A model generated the notes under the pieces. It saw only the letters and a list, made by a program, of their open reading frames with translations, was not told where the DNA came from and ran no database searches. Position numbers and translations under genes: made by a program. DNA of 64,000 bases, taken from positions 186,001 through 250,000 of the forward strand of contig UWYS01000010.1 in assembly GCA_900291925.1 (NCBI GenBank), written 5' to 3'. The DNA comes from Thecaphora thlaspeos (Eukaryota > Basidiomycota > Ustilaginomycetes > Urocystidales > Glomosporiaceae). Shown here one piece after another: positions 1 through 9,853 of the stretch. Position 1 is the first letter of the stretch, and each line of letters begins with the position of its first letter.

Positions 1-2317
1 CGACGTCGCGGGGGACCTTCTTGGCCTCCTCGAGGTCGACCGGATCAAAGTCGACATACTTGCGTGCCGTCTCGAGCAGCGACTGACCCGCCTTGGTGCT
101 GGCCATCTGGCCCTGCTTCTTCCCCTTCTGCGCTGTCGCGGCCTTGCCGGTGCCGGATCGGCCGGCGAGGTAGATCTCTTTCTGGATCTGTCGCTTGAGC
201 GCCTCGAGCACCCTGTCCGACTCATCGAACGCGCTCTTGCCGTCGTGCAGCTCGAGAAGGACGGGCGGGAAATCGCGGTCCTCGTCCTCGACGTCGTCGG
301 CCAGATCGGCCGCCTGCCGCGCCTGTCTAACGTAAAGCTGGGCGCGCGTAAGCAGCAGCAGCGCCTGCGGCTTGGCGTTGGATAGCGAAAAGGCGCGCGC
401 GAGGTGGCGCAGCAGCTCGCTTCGGTACCATGCCGCCTTGGCCTCGACCAGGCTCGAGATGTCCGGCTCCGACTCAACCAGCGCGATTGACGCCATCGCA
501 GTCAGGCTGATCTCGGCGCCGTCGAGCAGTTTGGCCAGCGAGGGAACGGCGCGCGCACGCCTCCGGCTCGCCCGTCCGGTGGCGACCGCTCGAGCGCGCG
601 ACACTCGCGCAGCCGCCTGGCGCGAGCGGAAGGCGCGCATGCCGCTGCGGGCCGGCCGGCGCGTGTGAGCACGGGGTGTGCTCCGCTTGGCCTTGGCGCG
701 GGCGCCCGGCTGGTTCTTCTTCGGGGGCTTGGCGGCCTTGTCGGCGGCCGCCTTGTCCTTGCCCTTGGCGTTGCGCGAGCGGCCGCTTGAGCGCGGTCCC
801 CTCTTGGCCGAGGTCGACGACGACAGGCGCGACTCGACGTTGGTCCAGGCGCGCTTCTCTCGCCTCTCCGACTTGCGCTCGACGTCGGCCACCAACCTAG
901 CGTTGCGGACGATCCGGAGGGCGAGAAGGCGGTAGAAGACGTAGTCGTGGGCGGTCTGTAGATCCTTGCTGACCGTCTCGTAGCGCGAGCTGTGGCTCTT
1001 CGAGAGCGCCTCGGTGTTGTCCTCGACCAGCCTTCGTGCCACTTCCTCGGCGTCGGTGAGGGCCGAGAGGGCACGGTCGAAGGGGTCGAGCTCGGTGCGT
1101 CCGCCTCCGATCTTGGAGGTGGCCTGTGACGACGAAGTCGACGGCCCGGGAGCCCCGCCGGCCGCCTCCCTCTTTTTGGCCTTGCGCTGGGCATGCGAGA
1201 GGCGGGCCCGCTTGCCGTTGGCCTTGGCCTCGGTGGCCCGCTTGGTGTCGGCGGCCGCCTTGCTCTTGTCTTGTAGCGAGCCGCTGCGAATGGCGTCGCG
1301 CAACGCCGACTCCTCGGCCTGGGCGCGGATGATGGCGTCGAGCAGCTCAGGGTTGCGCACGGGGATCTGGCGGCCGCGCCAGGTGAGCGAGAGCGGCTCA
1401 CGCTTGGCGGCGCCGGCGGCACTCGCCTTGCCGCCCTCGGCCGTGAGCTCGGCGAGAAGTGCATCGTAGCCTGGCTGGACGCGGTTGCAGACTTCGGCGG
1501 TAGCGACATTGCGGGCGACGGCGTCCATGTTCTGCTCTGTCTCTCCAAGCTGGTAGGCGCAGTAGCGCATCTGTGCCTCTCCTGCGTCGACGAAGCTGTT
1601 GGCGAGCGCCTCGTTGCGGCTCGACCTGCTGTTGTCGGCGATGGCATTGAGCAGGAGGCGGGCAACGGCAAGCGTCTCGAGGGCCCTTTCCCACTGGCCG
1701 TGGTCAAAGGCCAAGATTCCCTTGAGCGTGACCGAGTAGGCGGCGGCCTCGGAGCGAGCGTAGACGTCAAAGCGGGTGTTCAGGGCGTTCAGAAGGTCGT
1801 TCAGCGAGGCCGACCATTTGACGGCGCGGCGGAGGCGCGAGAGGCCGCGCTTGCGGAGGGTGGGATCATTGTCACCGCCGTCGAAGGCCTGGGTGCGGAG
1901 GTCCTGGGAGTAGGCCCAGGCGCGCTCTGCCTCGAAGAGGAGGAGCTGGGCAGGCCTCTGATCGCGGACCGCGTCGACAGCAAGTGTCTTTTCCGTGAAG
2001 ACGTTACCGTGGCCCTTGGCAGCAGCGCTGTGGTCGGCAACGAGCTGGGCCTTTTTGGACGACTTTTTGGCTTTGCCTCCCTTTGCCTTCTTTAGCTTTT
2101 TTGCAGCAGCCTTCTGGGAGCCGTCGGAGTGGGTAAGCTGGAGGATCTCTCGCAGCCGGTGTGCCTTTTTGGCGCAAAAGTGGCGGTAGAGGGTGTACTG
2201 TTGCTGTCGCATGCCGTGCTCGTTGCGGGCCTCGCTGATGAGCTGGAGAAGAGGGAGGGCGATGGGGCCGTCACCGGCCTGGTTGGCGGCCTCCTTGCTT
2301 GCAAGGTCGAGCTCCAT
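1..2317 (-). CDS. SRP68: Signal recognition particle subunit SRP68 (partial, 3' end beyond left edge)
   Basis: The minus-strand frame runs from ATG at 2317-2315 to the window edge with no intron needed, giving about 772 residues, the C-terminus being cut off. SRP68 binds the S domain of SRP RNA and pairs with SRP72 in cytosolic SRP, which delivers nascent secretory proteins to the ER. The N-terminus is recognisable: PLLQLISEARNEHGMRQQQY, then YRHFCAKKAHRLREIL, then LLLFEAERAWAYSQDL and SRLRRAVKWSASLNDLL, which is the order seen in the SRP68 RNA-binding domain. A Lys/Ala/Gly-rich low-complexity linker follows (roughly residues 450-580), and a helical TPR-like tail continues to the edge. It is divergent from BTA1 across about 1.4 kb. 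Identification is by family memory and I am confident of it. Confidence 0.9.
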   Translation of the reverse strand, partial: MELDLASKEAANQAGDGPIALPLLQLISEARNEHGMRQQQYTLYRHFCAKKAHRLREILQLTHSDGSQKAAAKKLKKAKGGKAKKSSKKAQLVADHSAAAKGHGNVFTEKTLAVDAVRDQRPAQLLLFEAERAWAYSQDLRTQAFDGGDNDPTLRKRGLSRLRRAVKWSASLNDLLNALNTRFDVYARSEAAAYSVTLKGILAFDHGQWERALETLAVARLLLNAIADNSRSSRNEALANSFVDAGEAQMRYCAYQLGETEQNMDAVARNVATAEVCNRVQPGYDALLAELTAEGGKASAAGAAKREPLSLTWRGRQIPVRNPELLDAIIRAQAEESALRDAIRSGSLQDKSKAAADTKRATEAKANGKRARLSHAQRKAKKREAAGGAPGPSTSSSQATSKIGGGRTELDPFDRALSALTDAEEVARRLVEDNTEALSKSHSSRYETVSKDLQTAHDYVFYRLLALRIVRNARLVADVERKSERREKRAWTNVESRLSSSTSAKRGPRSSGRSRNAKGKDKAAADKAAKPPKKNQPGARAKAKRSTPRAHTRRPARSGMRAFRSRQAAARVSRARAVATGRASRRRARAVPSLAKLLDGAEISLTAMASIALVESEPDISSLVEAKAAWYRSELLRHLARAFSLSNAKPQALLLLTRAQLYVRQARQAADLADDVEDEDRDFPPVLLELHDGKSAFDESDRVLEALKRQIQKEIYLAGRSGTGKAATAQKGKKQGQMASTKAGQSLLETARKYVDFDPVDLEEAKKVPRDV

Positions 2318-3685
2318 GGTGAGCGGGATGCTGTGCGAGCGAAGGTGGGGTTACAGGGATGGTTAGTGGTGAGAGAGCAGGGAAGGAGGTCGGTGCGCGC
2401 AGGTCGCCTGATGCCTGGCCCGTCGGTCATCTGTTCTGGCTCTCCCTGGTTGGCGAGCGGAGGTTGGAGCTAAGTTTCGGAACCGCGCTTTTCTCTGTTT
2501 GGCAAAGCTTTGTTTCGCACGGCAGAGCTAAATGGGCTCCCGCCCCTCCACTTGCGCGCCGCTGGAACGTGCGCACGCGCCACAGCGGCAGCCACGCAGC
2601 GAACGTGGTCCGCACAGGCCAGTGCGAGAAGAAACGTGCCGGCGTCCATCTACGACTCTCTGGCAGCTGTCACCCTCTCCTCCACCATCCCCCAAAGCGT
2701 CCTGGCCCGCCCTCTCTTTGCACTCGCTTCCTCCCGTTCAACTGGCACGCTCCTTCATCGGCGCCGCAAGCGCTCCCCCGCGTACCGGCTGTCTGGCAAT
2801 ATGCCAGTCGCAGGTGGGCGATAGGACCTGCCGCCATGCTGCCGCTCAGGCCCCTTCATGTTCCTGCCCGTCCTAGCGGTGTAACGCTCTACCGTACAGT
2901 ACAACCAGCCCGCGCACCAACACACGCACCCGCCTGATTTTGAGCTTGCCCTTCTGCATCAAGAGCACCTTCAAAGCGGACGTTAACTGCTAGGCGAGGA
3001 AGAGGCAGGCCGCGAGCAAGAAGATTTAGGGAACAAAGTGCCCGTGCTTCTCCTCTTGGCCCCGACCGTTCTTGCCGGACAAGGTTGCGGGGGAGCGCTT
3101 CGACCTCGCAAAGAACAACATCCGCCATCAGTACCGAGCAATCAGCCCCCCTGCCGCTTTCAGATGCCTCCTTCAACGCCCTTCACTCGCTGCGTCTCTG
3201 TGCTTTGTCGAGGACATGTCTCTTGGACGTCGCCCCTTCTCCCATCACCGCTTTGAGCTGCTAGCTGTTCTTCGCTCTCTCTGGTCGGCCTGCCCATCTG
3301 TAAGCCTGCTCTTGGTGAATCACTGCCGTGCCGTCCATCAGTCCCCGCTCTACCCGTGGTCTGTGCGCCGCCCGGCTCCTCTTGTTCCCAAGTGCCCGTG
3401 TCGTGAGCGTTCCGTGCCACATTGTCTTCCCTCGCGCCCGCTGCTGCTGCCGCCGCCGCCGTCCCCCCCCTTAAAGCTTCCGTTAACCTTTGTCTGCGAG
3501 GAATTCCTGCTTTCTCTCCCCATGTCACCTTCAGTAACCCCTCTCCCCGATCCTCTCACGATCGTCTGCAAGCCCTCAACAGAGCCTGCGAACACATAGA
3601 GCTTCATCTCTTGAGAGTCTCTCAACCGAACATCTCTCTCCTCTCTTCCCTCTCTCAACTCCTTTCCTTGGCCGCCCTTAGGAAG
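2318..3685. other. Divergent SRP68/BTA1 intergenic region
   Basis: These 1.37 kb lie between the start codons of SRP68 (minus) and BTA1 (plus) and should hold both promoters and 5' leaders. The stretch nearest BTA1 (about 3230-3685) is pyrimidine-rich on the plus strand, as is usual for fungal leaders. A near-palindromic GTACAGTAC sits at 2894-2902. I see no convincing coding sequence or clear TATA box. Confidence 0.6.
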
Positions 3686-6480
3686 ATGACGACGACGACG
3701 ACGACGACAATGTCCTCTTCGCTCTTCTCCGCGTCGACCTCTTCGCCGCTTGGCCCGCTATACAGCTATGCTCCGGCAGCACTGGTCCATTTGGTTGCCG
3801 CCACGGCGCTCCTGGTGACCGTCATAGGCCTAGCCACCGCCCTCAGCCCCAAAGTGCGCTCGACGCTGGTGTTTTGCTACACCTGCTTCCTCCAGCCTCT
3901 CGGCAAGACCGCCAACCAAGCAGAGAGACTCGACCGCTTCTACCAAAACCAGGGCGACGGTGAGCTGATAGGGTGGGAGAGCGGAAAGCCGGTCGAAGGT
4001 CAAGAGGCGCCAGAGAGCTGACCTTCCCCCTGGTTTCCATCGCTCGTGGCGGATACAGTGTACGACTCTACGCGGACTGGTCTCCTTCGAGGCCGGAAGA
4101 CGATGCTCAAGTGAGTGGAGATCGCGGTGGGAGGCTCGAGATATACACCAGCGCCCGATACTGATCATCGCCGCTGTTCCTCGGCCTTGACACGCGCCCC
4201 ATTCACCTCCTGCCCCAGGCTCTGCGCTGCTCAGCTCCGCGACATGCAGGCCACCAACCCCGGCAAGCCCCTCGTCTGGGTTGACATTGGCGGTGGAACG
4301 GGTGAGTGACATCGGCCAGCAGCCGACCAGTCTCCCTCGATGAGCCCCGCTGAAGTTTCTCCTGCCTCTACTACCCTCGTCCGAAACCGCAGGCTGAAAC
4401 ATCGAGCAGATGAACGAGTTCTTCCCGATTGCCGAGCTGTCGCAAGTCTACTTGATCGACCTGTGCGAGCCACTGCTCGAGGTAGCACGCAAGCGCTTCG
4501 CCGCCAAGGGCTTCTCCAACGTCCGCGTGCTGTGCCAGGACGCGTCCGACTTCCTCCTGCCTAGTCTCGCCGCCGGCCAGAAGGTCGATCTCTTCACCTG
4601 CTCCTACCCGATCTCGATGATGCCACCGTTCTACACGGTGCTGGACCGCATCAACGACTTTCTCGACACCGAGACGGGCGTCTTTGGCGTCGTCGACTTC
4701 TACGTCTCGGGCAAGGCGTCGCCGGCCGACAAGTCGCCTTGGATCGGCGGCGACTTGCGCCGCCAGTGCGGCTGGCTGTCGCGTTGGTTCTGGAGCTTGT
4801 GGTTCTCCTTCGATCACATCGAACTTCACCCCGCCCGCCGCGACTACCTCGAGCACAAGTTCGGCACGATGAAGTGTTTCAATGGCCGCAATAATTTTAT
4901 TGTTCCGTTCATCGTCCGCATTCCCTACTACATCTGGCTCGGCGTCTCGAGGCAGAGGGACACGGGCAAGGCGATTCAGGCTTTCGAGGTCGAGGCAGGC
5001 AACCGCGTCGTCGTCCCGCCGTCGTTTCCGGAGCTATCTGGCCTCCACGATGCCTTTGTCGGCGCCGGCGGCGAGAAGAAGGCTGGCGGCGACAGCATGA
5101 CGATGGCACTCCGCAATCTCTCTTCGACTGATGCCGACGCCAACAGCGGCAGCGTCCCCGCATCGAGCCTGGTGCGCCGCCGCGCCTCGGGCGCGACCGA
5201 GAGCGGCAGCAGCGAGTCGGGCAGCGAAAAGGCGGTCAAGCTTGATCTGGGCCCATCGTTCCCGCTGAGCTCGTTCCACTACCAGAAACGACAGTGGCGC
5301 CTCCCCTTCGTCGACAACCAGTTCAGCAACATATTCCGCACCTGGATTTACGGCTTCACCTGGGAGGATCCGAACGTCGGCATGGAGCACCTCGACCTCG
5401 GGCGTGATGATTCGATCCTCTGCATCACCAGCGCCGGCGACAATGCCCTCCACTACGCCGTCGACACGAACCCATGCCAGGGCCACGTGCTCGAGCTGAA
5501 GCTTGCCTGCATCTCGGCGCTCGAGTACGACGAGATGTGGGCGCTCTTCGGCGAGGGAAGGATCGACAACTTCCGACACCTCCTCGACGCAAAGATCTCT
5601 CCGTACCTCTCGTCGCACGCCTATCAGTTCTGGCGACTGAACACGTCGGCGTTCGACAAGGTCTTCTACTTCCGCGGCTACTCAGGCCATGCGCTGCGCC
5701 TCTTCAAGAACGCCTTCGCGCTGACGGGTGTCAACCGCCACGTCAAGGCGATGTCGCTCGTCTCGACCGTGGAGGAACAGCAGAGGATCTGGGACACCAA
5801 GCTCCGCTCGACGCTGATCAACAAGCCGCTGATCCGCCTCTTCCTCTCGAACCCGGCCTTCCTCTGGAACGCCCTCGGCGTGCCGATGAACCAGTACAAG
5901 ATCTTCCTCGACAAGGGCATCAGCGCGGAGCAGTTTGCCATCGACACGCTCGACGCGATTCCCTCGCGCTCTCTGATCAAGGACGCCAACTACCACTACC
6001 AGCTGTGCCTTAATGACAAGTACACGCGCGAGTCGTGCCCGCTCTACCTCAAGCCGGAGGGATTCGCGGTGCTCAAGAAGCAGGCGCTCGAGCACGGGCT
6101 TGACTCGTTCCGGCTGCACACCGACTCGATCGTCAACGTGCTGCGCGGCTTTAAGGACGAGACGCTGACGCGCGCCATCACCATGGACCACATGGACTGG
6201 TTCGACGTCGTTCCGGACGACAAGCCTGCTCCCACGCTCAAGGCGGCGCGGAGGGACAGCGACAAGAGCGTGAGCGACCTCGACAGGGAGGTGCGCGAGC
6301 TCTCGCGCGTCATCAAAAAAGGCGGCGCCGTCTTCTGCCGGTTCGCGGCAAAGAGGCCGTGGTACAACCAGAGGTTCGAGAGCATGGGCTTCAAAGTCAC
6401 ACCCGTCCACATCCGAGACGGGCAGGCCCATCGACAACGTCAACATGTACACCAGCTTCTACAAGGCCGTGAAGCTCTGA
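3686..6480 (+). CDS. BTA1: Betaine lipid (DGTS) synthase BTA1, with an in-frame stop and a 3' frameshift
   Basis: Fungal BTA1 makes the phosphorus-free lipid diacylglyceryl-trimethylhomoserine, joining a BtaB-like N-methyltransferase to a BtaA-like 3-amino-3-carboxypropyl transferase at the ER. Exons read as 3686-3959, 4059-4110, 4219-4301 and 4393-6480, with clean GT-AG introns of 99, 108 and 91 nt and matching phases. Exon 1 holds an N-terminal membrane segment. Exon 3 carries the SAM loop DIGGGTG, and exon 4 carries both catalytic halves. Two defects are visible. Immediately after the third intron the frame reads GGGTG-stop-NIEQMNEFF (TGA at 4395-4397), one base from TGG (Trp). Near 6411-6417 the frame slips, so the expected tail NVNMYTSFYKAVKL ending at 6478-6480 lies in another frame; the original frame instead runs into a low-complexity tail to 6590. 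ATG 3710 is an alternative start. Either a recent pseudogene or sequence errors. Confidence 0.85.
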
Positions 6481-6700
6481 CCTTTCCCCTCCCGCCCATT
6501 CTCTGTCGTAGGGCAGAGGCCGCTGGTTGTGCACTGTGTCTTTCCTCCTCCCTGTTCCTGCCTCGCATTGCAGTGATGATGTCGTCGTGAGACTAGCCAA
6601 GAAACAGTATCCTGATACGGCCTTTATGAGGTCCATGCCAACCGGCGGCCCCGGGCCACCAGCGACGCAAGTTTCTTGGTGGGGGACGAGGAGAAAGATG

Positions 6701-7611
6701 TAACGCGTTTCCCTAGGAATCCGGCGTCGCTAGGAATCCGGCCTCAAAAAAGCAGACTGTCTACCACCCTCACTACCACCATCACCGCCATTGTCGTCGA
6801 CGGCTCCACTACCCACCGCATCTCCTGACTGCCCCCGCTGCTCTCTCTCAGCATCCACCAACACATCAATGCGAGCTGTACCACCCACGTCCCACCATGT
6901 CACCCTCACCTACGCAGCAAGTACGACCGCGCACTCGAGAATCAGCGCATCGACGGCGCTCTGCTCGACAACCTCACCGCCTTCTTCAACATCTTCTGCA
7001 GCATGCTGCGCAAGTACAACATTCGGGATCCACTGGTGATCTGGCAGGGCAAGTGGCACCACCTTGGCAACCACCGCCACATAGAGGGACCAGGCAAAGG
7101 CTGCCACTTTGCCGTCTCGCCCAAGGGGTGGACAAGCAACAACTTGGCGCAAGGGCATCAGCAAGACGTCGGTCCGCAAGGCCTTTGCTGACGTTGGCCT
7201 CACCTTGCCCGCTGCAGCAGAGAAGGTCCTCGCCAAGCTGCCAGGCTTCAAGCCTCGCAATCAGACCCCGCCGCCAGTCGAGGGCCCCTTTTTCAACACT
7301 CCAACACTCCAACCAACCCAGCTCGCTTTCACAACCTCGCGCTGAGCCTGTCAAGCTTGCCGCCACTGCCTCGGCTTGCTCTCAATCCCGCTTTGGCCGG
7401 ACCTTCATTTCAGTGACCTGTACGGCGGCCGTGGTGGACTGGCTGAGCGTTTCTGATGGCCCAATGTATGCAGCAAGTGTCGAAATGGATTGCATTGCTT
7501 GTCCAGTGCTTGGTACACAATAGAGCCGTCGACAACAATGGCGGTGATGGTGGTAGTGAGGGTGGTAGACAGTCTGCTTTTTTGAGGCCGGATTCCTAGG
7601 GAAACGCGTTA
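6701..7611 (+). mobile_element. Non-autonomous pogo/Fot1-like DNA transposon, copy 1
   Basis: A 911-bp element bounded by inverted repeats beginning TAACGCGTTTCCCTAGG; the left repeat is 6701-6806 (106 bp) and the right is 7523-7611 (89 bp). The outermost TA on each side fits a TA target duplication, as in Tc1/mariner-pogo elements. The left repeat contains an extra 17-bp unit that the right repeat lacks. The interior keeps peptide fragments resembling pogo/Fot1 transposase: a YDRALENQRIDG...MLRKYNI stretch (about 6920-7040), SPKGWTSNN (about 7118), and a C-terminal-like SKTSVRKAFADVGL...VLAKLPGF (about 7159-7257). These lie in different frames and the region that would carry the DDE residues is missing, so it cannot encode a working enzyme. 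Copy 2 lies 9.3 kb away in the same orientation. The element class is inferred; the repeat structure is seen directly. Confidence 0.8.
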
Positions 7612-9853
7612 GAGCACCCAGAGTCTGATCCTACCTTTGTCACGGCAGAGGGGGGGAGGCACCGGCACCCTCCTTCATATCCCAACCAACAGCATGGCCT
7701 TGCCTTCAAACTCCATGATTCCGTGCACTGAGCTCGCGGCACTTTTCTGACGGAGAAGTCATGGCTCTTTGTGAGTTCACCGTCATCAGCCAGCAACACC
7801 GGCGGCCCGTTTTTGTTTCAGAAAGTTGGGTGGCGTACAGACATTCTGTCGTCCGTCCGTCCGTTTGGGCGGGAGGGAGGAAGCTTTCTCGTTGTCTTCT
7901 TAGCACTCCCCCCCACTCGTCCTTCTTGTTCTTTTGCTTTTACCTTTTACACCCTTAAGAGGGCCTTTCCGTTGGCTAGTCCAAGGTGCGCGAAGCTGCC
8001 TCTGTACCGCATCGGGTGCAGGTGTACCTTCGCCAGAATAGAGGCAAGGAACCAACAATGTTTTTGCCCTCTTTTGTTCCTGTTCCACCTCGTCGTAGTC
8101 GAGTGTCGCTATGGAGACAACGAAGCCAAACCTCTTCTTTTTCTTGCCCCTGAGAGAGGAGCTGTCACGGCCTCTAAAAAGGCCGGACCCCGACTCGGAA
8201 AGGAAGGCAAGACAAAGGTCCTGCCTCGGCGCTACTCTAAGTCGCCTTGAGTATGACTTTTTGCTCTATTTCTACCTTTGCGGCGCCCAGCTTGGGTAGT
8301 AAAGGACGCCGTGCGTGAGAAGCGTGTGGGCTGAAGTTTGGAGAAGAAGATCAAGCTCTGCACAGCGTCTGCGATGACGACCATGCGAGCGGAGGATGGA
8401 AGACCGACTTCCGTCCGATCAGGTGAAGCGGTGGGACCGTATCGGTGGTGGGGATTAGCTAGACCATACTAAGCTTTGTCTTGGCGAGGCACGCCTTTTG
8501 TTCCGGCGGTGTATCGATTCCCGTTCACGTCGCTGGTGAGCAATCTGTTATGTCTTGAGGCTCGAAAGAGACATATGTACTGGAACGGAAGAATGTTCGT
8601 ATGGAGAATTGACTGTTCCTTTCTCTCGCCAGCGGAAAAACTGTACGAAAACTCACGTTCTGAGAATCCTGCGGTCGAAGGGATACTTAAGTCGTTGCTT
8701 TTGCTTTCGTGGACGACCAGAGCTTGAAGCGTGACGACGGGGAAATATCAGAGTCGGGCGGGGAGGCGGCAACAGGTGTGTGTCGATGGGGACTGGAACA
8801 AGCTCGCCGTCCCGCCCTTCCGCCCTCGAGTTCTGACCTTGACCATCCGTCCTCTTTCTGGCTATAGGTAGCTGGCTGGCTATACGTTCTTCCACGCTCA
8901 CCGGAAGGCGTAGCAGGCGGAGAAAGCAAAGGACACTTCTCTCCTCCTATTTCGCCCTCCAAAGGCCAGAAATCATACGATACCTGCCCGTGCTCCGTCG
9001 TGCACAAGAGGAAAGCATGGTAGCCCCCACATAGCAGCGCCGATTCGCTTCCAGTGCGGCGTTGGGCGTCGATCGGTGACTTTGCAAGCTGCTATTACCG
9101 TTCTCCCTTGATGAGCCCCACCTCGTGAGAAATGTTACTTGGTGCATCCCTTCGGCCTCCATGTGGGAAGAATAGCAGCGTCACTAAGTCTCGTTCCTTT
9201 GCCGTTAGCCTTCATCTCGACCATGACCAGTCGATTCAACCCTTTTTTCTTTGCGGCGAACAGATGAAAGGTAGTGGCGGCAGAGACGGAAGGTTGAATT
9301 GAGCTAACTAACGGCTAGAAGGCCGAGTTTCGCCGAACCTGGCCCGACCGGCGGCAAGATGGAAAGTCATATGGAGATAAGAGCCGGTTGGCACGGTGAA
9401 GACAAGGAATGGGTGCAGTAGCCACCCTCTTCTTTGTCTTGGCTCAAAGCGACCTGATATCTACATAATACCCTTCTTCGCCACGTTACCCTCGTCGCTT
9501 CTTCTCCCTCCATCTTCGAACTCGCCTCCACACACCTTCAGTCCGCCAAGCTCAAGAGAACGACACCGGTGCATCGTTGCAGGAATCGTACAGCACGCTA
9601 TTGAGCTCTGCCAGGCGCATTTTAAGGACCTGAGCGTCGGAAGGAGGCCCAGCACCTGTCAACCTAAAAGCGAAACGCCGACTCGCGTCGCGTCGCCAAT
9701 CGTCGCTTTACAACTGTCGCCGCCCGGTCGGAATCTGTGAGTGAGCCACGCTACGCGTCTCTCTCCGACCTTACTTTGGACGCCACGCCGCTGACCGCTA
9801 AAGAGCCTTCCTTGCCGCTACGACAGAGTCGTCTAGACGGCCCTTGCTTCGTG
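7612..9853. other. Intergenic region upstream of the Zn2Cys6 factor
   Basis: About 2.2 kb between transposon copy 1 and the transcription-factor start codon. Reading frames here are short and show no family resemblance. The last ~400 bp (9450-9850) are pyrimidine-rich on the plus strand and are the likely promoter and leader of the downstream gene. I see nothing else. Confidence 0.5.

Noticed and set aside
502..1770. A 422-residue open frame on the minus strand overlapping SRP68
   Set aside because: It is a shifted shadow of SRP68: Arg/Pro/Ser-rich with no family, while the overlapping frame matches SRP68 throughout.
6411..6590. The C-terminal tail read in the original BTA1 frame to 6590
   Set aside because: Low-complexity residues follow an abrupt loss of family similarity, and the adjacent frame gives the expected tail and stop.
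6897..7523. 208-residue open frame inside the transposon, repeated at 16230-16856
   Set aside because: Transposase-like residues lie in other frames; this one is a composition artefact.
9737..9853. GTG start for the Zn2Cys6 gene
   Set aside because: Nuclear genes start at ATG and the first in-frame ATG is 9854. The GTGAGT there could instead be a leader splice donor.
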